DNA of 32,872 nt from Pigoraptor chileana (GCA_943704495.1 CALSCR010001435.1:1-32872); one strand, 5' to 3'; counted from the stretch's first letter, positions 9,164 through 18,196 are shown. Made by a program: numbers and translations. Notes: generated by a model not told the origin, from the letters alone.

Positions 9164-10679
9164 ATGTTCTGTCGTGCGCCACTGGCAATGGGTGCGGTGG
9201 GTGCGGTGGGTGCGGCCGCCGTCACGGCCGTCATTGCCGTCATCATTGGGTTGCTTGTGGTGTTGGGTGACCCAGTATGCGCGGGTGCTCCGGGCGGGCG
9301 CGGATGGGCGCGCGTCGCTGTGGAAGAGGGCGACGACGACCAGCCCGTGGCCATGACTGGTCACAGTCTTGTCTCGAAAGGGGTGTGTATTCGTATTTTG
9401 GCACCTGCTGCTCTGCTCGCGTTGTCCATCCGCCAATCTGTTGTGCAGGTCTAATATTATGTTGGGCGACATTTATTTTGTGCATTTGGATGCAGAGCCA
9501 AATGTATGTCTATGGAGGCATCATCAATTGGGATAATGGGAAGGATGTCAAGGCAAGTGGACGTATGCCAGTCATAATTCGATGTGGCTCAATGCACTCA
9601 TGCAATTAGCACATCTCGCCGATACTTATATAACGCATTCTCTCATTCCTGCTTGTGTTACACGGAACACGCATGTGACACTGCAGTATGGCCATGTTCT
9701 TTGGGCGTTTGCACCGGAAGATGGCGCGTGGGAGCGCTGCGTGGCCGACCGCGGGTCACGGCGGGATAACATGCGTCTGAATGACAGCATCGAGGTTGTG
9801 CACAAGGGGATGTGGCATCGCGGTCGTGTGCTTGCGGTCGACGACAGCAATGACCTCGTGCATGTGCACATAGAAGACGAGCAGAATGGTCAGGCACAGC
9901 AGGGGTCCGCTTCTCACGAGGCCGCGTGGGTGCCCACACGGAGCGTGCGGTACTACCCCCCCGCAATGAACATGCACATTGCCGCCATCGTTGGCAATGT
10001 CATGTACGTTCATGGCGGCAAGGGGCGAACAGGCAAGGTGACCAGCGACCTCTGGAGCTACTCGTTTGATACCGAAGCGTGGACGCACATGCACCCAAAG
10101 AAAGATGCCCCGGCAGCGCGCGAAATGCATGCTGCCGTCGCGCTCGACGGCTCGGTGTGGATTCATGGAGGTTCGCGCGGTCAGACCCTGTTTGGGGACT
10201 TATTTTCTTATACACCACGTGATAATACGTGGCGGCAAGTAGGCGCAGAGCATAGCGAAAGCCCGTGGCCGTCTGCGCGGTGGGGCCACTCGGCCGTTGT
10301 TTGTGGGCGCAGAATGTGCCTGTATGGCGGCCATGATGCAACTCAGACGCTCTCAGAAGTATGGGCCTTTGACCCATCCACACGCACCTGGCAGCTAGTG
10401 GAGACGCAGGGAGCACAGCCGCCACCTCGCAAGGGACACTGCGCCGCTGTTTGGAGTGGAAAAATGTACGTGTTTGGCGGCAACGACCGCGCGGCATTCC
10501 TGGACGACACATGGGCGCTTGATTTGCAGTCGTGGACGTGGGTTAATGTGGATGTGGGCGCGCGACCGCCGGGACGCAACTTCCACCGGTGCGGCGCCGT
10601 CAAGGGTGCTTTGTATGCGTTTGGCGGCAACAACAACGGTGGTCTGGTTTCCGATTTGTGGTCCATTGAATTGCAATGA
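9164..10679 (+). CDS. Kelch-repeat protein with N-terminal membrane anchor and Tudor-like insert
   Basis: Three exons, 9164-9382, 9496-9552 and 9687-10679, give 422 aa. The second intron (9553-9686) starts with GC (AAG|GCAAGT) and ends in CTGCAG; nearby GT donors break phase. After MFCRAPL there is a long hydrophobic stretch (residues about 9-36: AVTAVIAVIIGLLVVLG), best read as a signal-anchor. About six kelch blades follow: MYVYGG, a domain-splitting insert, MYVHGG...SDLWSYSFDTEAW, VWIHGG...GDLFSYTPRDNTW, MCLYGG...SEVWAFDPSTRTW, MYVFGG...DDTWALDLQSWTW and LYAFGG...SDLWSIELQ. The insert (about residues 120-182: LNDSIEVVHKGMWHRGRVLA, then DLVHVHIED and AAWVPTRSVRYYPP) resembles a Tudor/Agenet-type barrel. 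It sits between the first and second blades. I do not recognise this architecture; the function is unknown. The ATG at 9188 is an alternative start. Confidence 0.85.
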
Positions 10680-11012
10680 AATGGCTGGAGACCAACTGCT
10701 GCAACAAACACATGTATTGAAATACATGAATTCAGTGACAATGTGTGCCAACGCAACACGCGAGGCAGATTTGGCAACGGTTCAACATACAAAGATTCAC
10801 TCGGATCAATGTTTTAGGAGAGAGGGAGATGTAGGATTCAAGTCACTGTCTTAGCCGCTGTACTCATGGACTCCACAAGAGAGAGAGATAGAAAAAACAA
10901 AGAGAAAAAAGCGAGAAATAAAGAGAAAGAGAGAGATGTAGGATTCAAGTCAGTGTTTTCGGCGCTGTTCTACTCATGGACTTCACAAGAGAGCGAGAGA
11001 AAACAACCATAT
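10680..11012. other. Convergent intergenic region with two copies of the dispersed repeat
   Basis: The region lies between the kelch stop and the polymerase stop. It contains two module-1 copies of the dispersed repeat (10827-10890 and 10931-11000), separated by a GA/AAAG-rich stretch. No gene is seen. Confidence 0.7.
10827..11000 (+). repeat. Two tandem copies of dispersed repeat module 1
   Basis: Both copies share GATGTAGGATTCAAGTCA, then a variable block with GCTGT, then CATGGACT(C/T)CACAAGAGAG. They are about 103 bp apart and joined by purine-rich simple sequence. The second copy ends just before the stop codon of the polymerase gene on the other strand. Confidence 0.85.
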
Positions 11013-12158
11013 TCAAGCATTTCGCTCGTGCGGTTCCAGATACTTGAGTCCGAGTGCTTCAAAGACAGACTCCTCCGTAGGAGTGTGCATGGCGATGCCG
11101 TCGAAGACTTTCTCGCCGCCTACGCGTACAACATTCTGCTGAAGGCCGCGGTTGCTCAGCGACAGGCCCATCTTTTTTGCAAGCAGACGCATGGACCGAT
11201 TCAGGTGATCAGAGCCAGTGAAGTACACGAGAGCGCACGCACGCTCGCTAGGAATCACGACAATAATGTCGAGTCGCCGGTGCAACCGACCGTCGCCAGG
11301 GAGACGGCAGGCGCCCATGTACTTTGATTGCGGGCCATCCCTCCCCCGCGACAGATCATCAGTCAGAAAGCCCCGTTGACGGAGTTCTTGAAGTATGCGG
11401 TCGAGAATTTCGTTGGTATCTGCCGAGTCTCTTGATGCGCAGATTAGAACGTCAACGTCACCACAGTCTTCCTTGCCCCGCCGGTACGAGCCGCAGGCAT
11501 GACCGCTCAGACTGGTGTCCACTGAGCGTGCTGCGTCGAGCACAACGGCCTCAATTTCAGCAACTTCCAAGCGTGGGATGCGCAGTTTGAAGTCATCGTA
11601 CAAACGAACGCCGACTTTCTGTGCGTGGGTAAGGTCAAGCCCTGGTATTGTCCCGACTCGCAGATCCTCGATAGATCGCACACCCAGTTTCATCCATCGC
11701 ACCGCAGTGACTGGACCAGCACCCCACACTCCGTTGAGTACCTCAACAATTGCATCTTCCTCTTTGTTATGCTCCACACGCGGGAGGGTCCCATTTTCCA
11801 GAATCTCCACTATTTTGTCTGCGAGTCGCGAGCCGATTCCCTTGATGGAGAGCGCATCAGTTTTAGTACAGATAGGGCGCGGGTGCCGCTGTATTGCATG
11901 TATTGCCTTCCGATACCCAAGAGCCCGCCAAGTGTCTCGCTCGCGTTCATATCGCGACTGCATTTTCTCGAGGACCTCTATAATTTTTGCGTTAAATGCA
12001 CGCGGTTCGGCAGTCGGGAGAAGATGCGGCCTTGCGCAAGCCCAGCGGCCTGATGTTGGGCGCCGTGGTGATGGAGTTCCAGTCGACGAGGGCGAGGGCG
12101 TGGCCGATAAGCTCCTCTGGGGACCTCCTCGGGAAACATCTTCATCATCAGAATACAT
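11013..12158 (-). CDS. Family X DNA polymerase, lambda type, without BRCT domain
   Basis: This 381-aa reading frame is intronless as drawn and is closest to DNA polymerase lambda, used in end joining and base excision repair. Residues 1-50 are Ser/Pro-rich. Next come the 8-kDa lyase domain with HhH motif SIKGIGSRLADKIVEIL (Lys115 in the position of the lyase nucleophile) and a second HhH, GVWGAGPVTAVRWMKLGV. The palm has GSYRRGK and GDVDVLI (catalytic Asp234 and Asp236), QSKYMGACRLPG and RRLDIIVV (third Asp, Asp297). YFTGSDHLNRSMR sits at the nucleotide-binding/steric-gate site, and the C-terminus is TPTEESVFEALGLKYLEP. All catalytic residues are intact. Human pol lambda is about 575 aa and begins with a BRCT domain not seen here. 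The frame stays open about 70 bp upstream of the ATG, so an upstream exon is possible; the small exon at 12456-12587 is one candidate. Confidence 0.93.
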   Translation of the reverse strand: MYSDDEDVSRGGPQRSLSATPSPSSTGTPSPRRPTSGRWACARPHLLPTAEPRAFNAKIIEVLEKMQSRYERERDTWRALGYRKAIHAIQRHPRPICTKTDALSIKGIGSRLADKIVEILENGTLPRVEHNKEEDAIVEVLNGVWGAGPVTAVRWMKLGVRSIEDLRVGTIPGLDLTHAQKVGVRLYDDFKLRIPRLEVAEIEAVVLDAARSVDTSLSGHACGSYRRGKEDCGDVDVLICASRDSADTNEILDRILQELRQRGFLTDDLSRGRDGPQSKYMGACRLPGDGRLHRRLDIIVVIPSERACALVYFTGSDHLNRSMRLLAKKMGLSLSNRGLQQNVVRVGGEKVFDGIAMHTPTEESVFEALGLKYLEPHERNA

Positions 12159-12446
12159 TTGCTTCGGCGGACAGCAGTTTCGGCACCGGATGGACTTGCT
12201 TTTGTTGGATTTGTTTGTGCATGCAATACTGGAGTAGCATTGTTGTCAGTTTGTCCAAACACATCGTAACACGTCCCCTTAGCCAATAAGAAAGTAACTC
12301 CGGATTAATCCCGGATATCCCACAAGTACACTCAGTATCGCATCGGCGCGCTTCATAAGGAGGCCCATTTCCATACTTAGTTTGTGTTGTATGAGCCGAG
12401 AGAAGGTTAGCATCTCCCTCGATAAGGACGAGAAAGTCTTCGGACT

Positions 12447-12587
12447 TTAACTTACACACACTATGGTTAAGGCATTGCCTTCGGGCATCTTACCCATTTT
12501 TTCAATGAACTTGTGTGCAGCTTCCACTAAATTAGATTCTATTTGAGTGTCAAATAATCCCCACACTATTGGTACATGTAACCCCAT
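12447..12587 (-). CDS. Unassigned AT-rich short reading frame, possible upstream exon
   Basis: A 46-codon frame begins at ATG 12587 with MGLHVPIVWGLFDTQ and continues through a helix-like NLVEAAHKFIEKMGKM to GNALTIVC. The sequence TGT|GTAAGT at 12455-12450 is a textbook donor, so it may be an exon ending at 12456. The open frame extends upstream of the ATG by about 16 codons. Strand, order and phase 0 would allow splicing to the polymerase X gene, for example at AAG acceptors just before 12158. A strand-helix-strand with TIVC at the end could be a degenerate BRCT start. Codon use is much more AT-rich than in all neighbouring genes, so a remnant of a foreign element is equally possible. I do not recognise the protein. 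Confidence 0.35.
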   Translation of the reverse strand: MGLHVPIVWGLFDTQIESNLVEAAHKFIEKMGKMPEGNALTIVCVS

Positions 12588-13045
12588 AATAGTGTTACTT
12601 GACCCACTCGCGCCGGTTTTGCTTTTACTTTTACGAGTGTACTAGTACAGAATTTGTTTTATCATATCCCCTACTGAATAATTTAATGAGTATTTGAATT
12701 GATTTTATCAGCCGAATACTGAGAACGCTGGTGTGAATTCATAGAAATTCGATTTTGGATTGATTTTTGATTTTGCAAGAAGTTCAGCTCGCATGCACTT
12801 CACTGATGTCAACGCGAATGACAAGCCAATGAATTCCCGACATACGGATTGCTCTTACAACTGTGTGGAAATGCTGACGCAGCACATCGACTTGTGGATC
12901 TTTCAAACTGCGAAATTCGCGCTCAACTTGCATCAAACAGCTGCACTAATAACACAATAAATACACACGCACACACCGCAATCGAATTGCAAAATTACGC
13001 ATAACACCAAACAGCCGAGCCTTTAGACAGGCAACACAAATATAA

Positions 13046-13046
<1 letters not shown>

Positions 13047-13110
<64 letters not shown>
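13047..13110. repeat. (AC)32 micro-satellite
   Basis: A perfect 64-bp AC dinucleotide run lies about 110 bp before the CCAAT boxes of the TFAP4 upstream region. Confidence 0.95.
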
Positions 13111-13112
<2 letters not shown>

Positions 13113-13158
13113 GCGAAAGGATGAAATAACTGATGACGTCCGCGAATGGAGGGTTATG

Positions 13159-13192
13159 ATTGGTCGGGGCTGGATTGCCGTGCGCTGATTGG
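13159..13192 (-). promoter_or_regulatory. Pair of inverted CCAAT boxes (NF-Y type)
   Basis: TGATTGGTC (ATTGG core at 13159-13163) and TGATTGGCT (core at 13188-13192) are two CCAAT boxes in the same orientation with cores 29 bp apart. Both match the flanking preference known for NF-Y. They lie just upstream of the CAGCTG cluster and probably mark the TFAP4 core promoter. Function is inferred. Confidence 0.5.
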
Positions 13193-13221
13193 CTGTTGCC
13201 CCGGGTGCAAGCGGCCGCACA

Positions 13222-13366
13222 CAGCTGATCGACACAAAATTCGAATTTGTTCCATTATTTGCATTAGGCCGTACTATGAAAATAGTATGAGACGAGGCGT
13301 TATTTCGCGGGCCGTTGGAGCGGGCGAATCAGCTGATGCGCCGCTGCGTTGTTTATTCGACAGCTG
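13222..13366. promoter_or_regulatory. Cluster of three CAGCTG E-boxes upstream of TFAP4
   Basis: CAGCTG cores lie at 13222-13227, 13330-13335 and 13361-13366, with a fourth further out at 12938-12943. The middle site reads ATCAGCTGAT, a perfect match to the AWCAGCTGWT site known for vertebrate AP-4. The first site matches on one side (ACAGCTGAT). The gene immediately downstream encodes the TFAP4 orthologue, so the layout suggests autoregulation. Some of these bases may be transcribed as 5' UTR or first exon. Confidence 0.5.
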
Positions 13367-13732
13367 AGAAGTCATCACTTTCCGTTGGGACTGCACGGGA
13401 GGGGCGCTTCACTATGGGCCCACTATGGGCGGCTGGCTGGCCCTGCGGCGGCCGGGAATGCATGCATCGCCCTCCAAACCGCCGCCAAAACTGCACGCAA
13501 CGCAAAGTGGCTTTTGTGCTTCTCAACCGCCGACGTCGGCACTGTGTATCCACAAGCGACTTAGTCAAGGTACAGACAACACACCACCAAAGGAAAAACA
13601 AGTTCAAATTCTGCATTGATTGATGGAGGTAGCCAAACTTTGTTTACAATTGGCCGCTGTGCGATTGTTCCGTTTAATCGCTTTCGATGCTCATGTCTAA
13701 AGGCGTATGAACGTGACGCGAGTAACAGAAAA

Positions 13733-14599
13733 ATGGAGCAAGACAAACGTGTTCGCAGAGAGATAGCCAACTCGAATGAGAGGCGACGAATGCAGAGCAT
13801 CAACGCGGGGTTTGACCAGCTCAAGGACCTGATCCCGCACTGTGATGGCGAGAAATGGAGCAAGGTATGGGGCTGAATGTGCTCTTATATTGCGGATCCA
13901 ATTCATACTCTCTACAAGCTGTTGAAGGAAAGTATTCTGATCAATTGCTTTTGTCGGACTTCTCAGGCTACGATTCTGCAGCAGTCGGCCGACTACATTC
14001 GCGCTCTTCAAACGTCAAAGGGATCTCTCGAGGATGAGAACGCCGCACTTCGGCGGCTTCTCTGCAACTACAGCCAATTGGATGCCGACTCTGTCCCACG
14101 GACTGCGAGTTGCGACATGAATTTCACAAAGTGTGAGGACATGGACGTGAGCGATGACGACTTGAGCGATGCAAGTGCTGCGGTGGTTCCTGGCCAGACG
14201 CCGCCGACAGCGAGCCACATGGAGCGCGCGCGATCGGCCTCGTTCTCACAGCCACCGCAGGCTCCCCTGGGGACGTTCTCCCCCCTTGCATGCAGCCCGC
14301 CCGTTACCAGCAGCGGCCACTGGTACGGCGTATCCCAGCACCAGCAGGCGCAGCCGCAGCCGCCCCAATCGCAGTTTTGTCAGCTACCAAATCACGACAC
14401 CGTTATGCACCTCGCGGATGACTCGCGGCCCGTGACGGACATGGGACGACACAACCTTAATACTATAGTTGAGGCGATGCGGCACCTCGAGGGATTCGAG
14501 GGGGATTTGTCTGAAGTGTCTGGCAAGCGCGGCCGCAGCCGGACCAACAGCCGATCACGGCCCATGGCAATGGCAGGCAGAAAAATGTCCATTTCGTGA
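13733..14599 (+). CDS. TFAP4: bHLH transcription factor AP-4 (TFAP4)
   Basis: Exons 13733-13864 and 13967-14599 join in phase 0 across a 102-bp intron (AAG|GTATGG ... CTCAG|GCTACG) and give 254 aa from the ATG at 13733. The basic region and helix 1 read RREIANSNERRRMQSINAGF, DQLKDLIPHCDGEKWSK. Helix 2 is ATILQQSADYIRALQ, followed by a short leucine-zipper-like LEDENAALRRLL. The basic region is nearly identical to vertebrate TFAP4, and the intron falls at the loop/helix 2 border. Near the C-terminus RHNLNTIVEAMRHLEG matches the conserved TFAP4 motif (NLDTIVQAIQHIEG in human, by recall). The middle is acidic, then Pro/Gln-rich, like an activation region; the tail is Arg/Ser-rich. A longer N-terminus is possible: an upstream exon ending at 13568 (frame ...VSTSDLVK) joins in phase 0 to an acceptor at 13702 (CTAAAG|GCG). 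Confidence 0.93.
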
Positions 14600-14951
14600 C
14601 GGCCGCAGGCCTAAATCGCGTGTACATAGCATTTGTAAATAGCGTTTCGTTCGAGGTCGTAGATGTACAGGAAGGGTAAGGGAAAGGATGATAGCCACCG
14701 TGGTTTTGGAATGTAATGGTGAATGAGTTCCAGATCAAATTGACTTGCGAAGCGCAGGCGCGAAATACACAACACGCAATTCATGAAAACCAGCAGTTGA
14801 AAAACCGATGAGAAGCAAGTAGCATGCCACGAAAGCAGGGCAGAGGAATAGAGTGCATGCGCAAGGGACAGAAAAAAAACACACTAAGGATGCAGTGAGA
14901 CAAAAGCGACCAAAGGGAATAGGCGCAGGTGGCGGCCGGCTAGCGGGCCAT
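14600..14951. other. Convergent 3' region of TFAP4 and SLC35B1
   Basis: The 352 bp lie between the two stop codons and hold both 3' UTRs. Two Pumilio-type sites sit at 14621 and 14634. No gene is seen on either strand. Confidence 0.6.
14621..14641 (+). promoter_or_regulatory. Two Pumilio-type UGUANAUA sites in the TFAP4 3' UTR
   Basis: TGTACATA (14621-14628) and TGTAAATA (14634-14641) both fit UGUANAUA, the binding site of PUF proteins. They are 13 bases apart and start 22 bases after the TFAP4 stop codon. Paired sites at this position are typical of PUF-controlled mRNAs. Control by a PUF protein is inferred. Confidence 0.5.
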
Positions 14952-16816
14952 TTACTCTTGTTTCTCATGGTGTGGGTCAGCGTGTTTCGCTGCCTTTTTC
15001 TTTCCAAAAAAAGTGTCAACAGAAAGGCCCAAAAATACAAGCGCCACACCAGACCACTGGCGCGTAGAGAGCACGTGCCCAAAGACAATCACTGACGCGA
15101 GAATGGTGAAGAACTTGCGTGTCGTTGTAACTACAGAACAAGTCAATGGCCCAAACTTTTCGACAGTAAGAAAGATGAAGTTCTGTCCAAGTGCGCCGAC
15201 AAGTGAGAGGGTCGTTGCATCTTCAATGATGTCCGGGTTGCGCTGAACGAAGTCATAGGCATCGCCGATCTCCCCAGACACCGCCATGACTGCAAAGGGT
15301 ACGCATCAGCAGTTGAATGAGAAACTTCAGATTGTGCGGCGATAATAAAGCGTGGCACATGCGCATGCTGGACAAACGCAACCAAGATCATACACTCCTT
15401 GGCCGCAATGGCAGGCACGCAACCGCGATGCAACCCACAGAGGAAGAGCATGAGGCCTGCGCATGCGTTGATGTAGTACATCATTTGGTGGGCAGTCGTG
15501 TTGTAATTCTCCATCATCTGCTCCTGCTGTGGCCCCGTCAGGCCGTCGCACAACAGCGACACCGCAAGAAGAAACAGCCCGTAGCCGAAGTGGGGATGTT
15601 CAGAATTGGATGGCCCAGAGTGCTGCGCGCGGTTTTTTGGTTGCCAGATACAGCACGTCCGGTTAAAATTGAAGCTGGCCGACGCATAAATGAAGAAAAA
15701 AGAAATGTCGTTCATGACCGAGAGGCGCACACACAGACTCTCACCTCCTTCCACATGAACAACGCAATCCCCAATGATAGCATGACCACGCTCAGGTACT
15801 TTGCGAGCGAATAGCGTCTCCGGTTGATGAGAACGCCAAGTAGGAGCACTGCAAACCAACGGCAAATGACGGGTGAGCGGTTAATGCTTCAAGCCCGCCT
15901 CGTGCAGACCACCCATCCATAGCTGACCAGTGGAACACGCGCAGGCCCCTCACCTGGCATGGGCTTGCATGACTTGGCAAGAACCTGTCGAGAGAATTGC
16001 GCACGGCAAACAATTAAAACACGCAGCATCAGAACGCCATAACTCAGCCCGCACACAGAGGCCTATGTTTATCAAGAAGATGTCGTTAATCGAGACGGCT
16101 GAAGAAAATCCAAAAATAGTGCGCCTATGCTTAAAGGCTTCAAGTACCTGTGTCGGGTAGTCGATGTACGTGAGGGCGTGGTTACTTGTAATCATGGCCG
16201 CGATATATGTGAAAGCGCTGAAAGCAAACTTGAGTATAGGCGTGCTGTTTTCCGGCTGCCGCGTAATCTTCCACACTGCCATTTTACATTGAAGAGCATA
16301 TGAGCAAGTACGGCCATCATGAAGCATGCACCCGAGCAGCGGTAATGCTTGCCATCCCAAACAATGATGACCTGTGCCCCAATAGTGCTTAAGAGTGACT
16401 CTCTACATAGCGATGAGAAATGTCCACAAGAGAATGTGTGTACTAAGTGACAATGTGGGCAGAGCTGTTGTGATTCCAGCGATGGTGCATACAACACATA
16501 CTTTACACATACCTGCGAGGCCACAAAGTGCATTTATCACACATTGTACAAAGACAATGGCCATGGTATAGCGGAACCGTTCACGCAGGAGTCCATATTC
16601 GTTTTGCGTTCTGTCGGCAATATCCAGCACAAATGTCAGCAACCATCCATCCACAACGAGTCCGAGACAAAAAGGAATTCCAGATCAACCTCCTGAAGAC
16701 GCAACCCACATTTTCTCCTGCAATATGCCGTACCACAAGTAAAACACGTAGATGCCGCCGACGCATAACACGAACGCGCCGACGCTCCCTGGTTTCTTAA
16801 GAAACTGCTGGCTCAT
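14952..16816 (-). CDS. SLC35B1: SLC35B1-type ER nucleotide transporter
   Basis: Seven minus-strand exons were worked out: 16816-16710, 16610-16513, 16275-16148, 15984-15954, 15848-15745, 15622-15439 and 15289-14952. All phases match, giving 329 aa (human 322 by recall). SLC35B1 sits in the ER membrane and exchanges ATP for ADP to supply lumenal chaperones; it was first named a UDP-galactose transporter relative. Motifs in order: VFYLWYGILQEKI, MAIVFVQCVINALCGLA, MITSNHALTYIDYPTQ|VLAKSCKPMPV, INRRRYSLAKYLSVVML, LLCDGLTGPQQEQMMENY, GALGQNFIFLTVEKFGPLTC, TTTRKFFTILASVIVFG, and WSGVALVFLGLSVDTFFGKK. About ten membrane segments are expected. Exon 4 is only 31 nt. The tail is longer and lacks a clean KKxx ending, though KKK lies about 15 residues from the end. 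Confidence 0.95.
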
Positions 16817-17740
16817 CTTACTCTCGTCTGTTTACGAAAGAGTGAGACAGGGCAACGGACGGCCGGAGTTCTGTTGTTGTCAAACTCAGGCTCAAGTAGC
16901 AAGAGAAAAGTATTAACCTTTTTCCTCCTTGAATTATGCAAATGGCCTGCTCTGTGCTCTCTGGACGTTGCTTGATTCGTGACAACTCAGCATGTGTGGG
17001 GGCGGCGTGTGTGTGCTGGCATGGCGGAAGGTGATTGGTGATTGCCTGCCGCCACCCCGGATGATTCAGCAGTCCAGGTTCCCTCCGTCGGCCCTTTTTT
17101 TTCATTCCACCCGCGAAACAATTACGAAACACTGTCATTAATGAGACAAGAGTTCTCATCAGACGACCGGAACGGGCAGCACACTGACACCCCTACGTGG
17201 CCATTGCGGGAGATCGAGCGAGTGGACCCCGCTGCTTCTGCTAAAAGTGTAGCAAGCGCTGTCGACCGCACTGAAATGGTGCACGCGGCCGGGTTGAGAT
17301 CCTTGCGGCTGCCGAAAATGGAAGGAAAAGACCCACCAACAGGCAGCGAACGTCTCGCAATGGCATAATTATTCATTGGAGTAGGCGACGGCCAGCCGGC
17401 CGCCTCTGATCAGCCCGATTCCACTGATGGATAAAGAGGACACAAATATTCATAACGACATTCCTGTGTATTTAACAATGCCTGACCCCGAACACTGCCT
17501 GTCCCAGCAATGAACCGACTGGCAGCTGGCAGCAATAGCAGCACAGAGGGACCTACGAAGGAATCAAGAATTGGTATTCAGCATCATCATGAATGCAACG
17601 GACGCAATACAAATAAATAATTCAAGACCTTAACCTGCACACATACCTGTCAACAAAGAACAGAGCCGCGAGGGAAATGGTTTGCAAACACGCAACAGCA
17701 ACGTGGCGACGCACGGAGGCAAGGGATAAAAGTGAAGCGA
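16817..17740. other. Intergenic region between SLC35B1 and bL28m
   Basis: This 924-bp stretch carries the SLC35B1 promoter (minus) and the 3' end of the bL28m transcript. Open frames of 84-113 codons exist on both strands (for example 17042-17368 plus), but none shows a recognisable motif or coherent splice sites. I see no supported gene here. The 17380-17640 part is AT-rich. Confidence 0.5.
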
Positions 17741-18196
17741 CTAGTGCGCTTGTGGTTGCTCTGTAATATTCGCGCGGTCATCCTGCATCTGCGCCTGGGC
17801 GAGCGACGGCGGCGGTTTCCGCACGCGACGCACAGGCTTAGGCAGAGTCTCACCCTCGCGCACAAGTTTGGCAGTCATCCGCGTCCTCAGTGACATAGCC
17901 AAATCGGAGTTCAATTTCGAAGGCGGCGTTGTCAAAATATATCTGTCGAATCCTCCGGCCTTTGCGATCCATCTCAACACGTTTGTTGTGGCCCTCGTTT
18001 TAATTTTTTCACCCAGAATCTTGCTGAGGAATGTATTTGGATGCGCATTGGGCTTCCATGTTCGCCTCGTCTTGTGGTTGGAGAATGACGATTGAAGTCC
18101 GTTTCCTATCTTCTGCGTGCCAAAGAGTCCACGAAGAGCACGGTGCGGCCGCGAATCCCTCAGCACCCGCGCAAGGCCACCAAAAATAGACGCCAT
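17741..18196 (-). CDS. MRPL28: Mitochondrial large-subunit ribosomal protein bL28m
   Basis: This single-exon gene of 151 aa matches bacterial L28 and its mitochondrial counterpart (yeast Mrpl24). It acts in the mitochondrial ribosome large subunit. Key stretches are HRALRGLFGTQKIGNG, then NHKTRRTWKPNAHPNTF, then KIKTRATTNVLRWIAKAGGF and DRYILTTPPSKL. These follow the L28 pattern of GL(Y/F)GG, NKTRR.W.PN, and (V/T)TTRALR.I.K.GG. The first 20 residues contain Arg and hydrophobic residues without acids (MASIFGGLARVLRDSR has one Asp), compatible with a short import signal. The last 35 residues are a family-variable tail. The ATG at 18196 lies 288 bp from the divergent ALG1 start, and the shared promoter contains three CACGTGA E-boxes. 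Confidence 0.88.
   Translation of the reverse strand: MASIFGGLARVLRDSRPHRALRGLFGTQKIGNGLQSSFSNHKTRRTWKPNAHPNTFLSKILGEKIKTRATTNVLRWIAKAGGFDRYILTTPPSKLNSDLAMSLRTRMTAKLVREGETLPKPVRRVRKPPPSLAQAQMQDDRANITEQPQAH

Larger units (their letters stand above)
12588..13615. other. Divergent intergenic region between polymerase X and TFAP4
   Basis: The first part (about 12590-12780) is distinctly AT-rich and contains no recognisable gene. A long AC microsatellite (13047-13110) follows, then a GC-rich promoter-like block with two CCAAT boxes and several CAGCTG sites (13159-13366). Open frames at 13315-13568 and 13425-13568 end at a usable donor (CAAG|GTACAG at 13568/13569). They may represent a 5' exon of TFAP4. 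Confidence 0.5.

Noticed and set aside
12760-12960. A 66-codon plus-strand frame in AT-rich DNA
   Set aside because: It is short with no motif, and its stop and start positions are as expected by chance in AT-rich sequence.
15317-15814. A 165-codon plus-strand frame opposite SLC35B1
   Set aside because: It is antisense to SLC35B1 exons and has no recognisable domain.
17042-17376. Overlapping plus and minus frames (108 and 84 codons) between SLC35B1 and bL28m
   Set aside because: There is no motif, no coherent splice sites and no codon bias distinguishing one strand.
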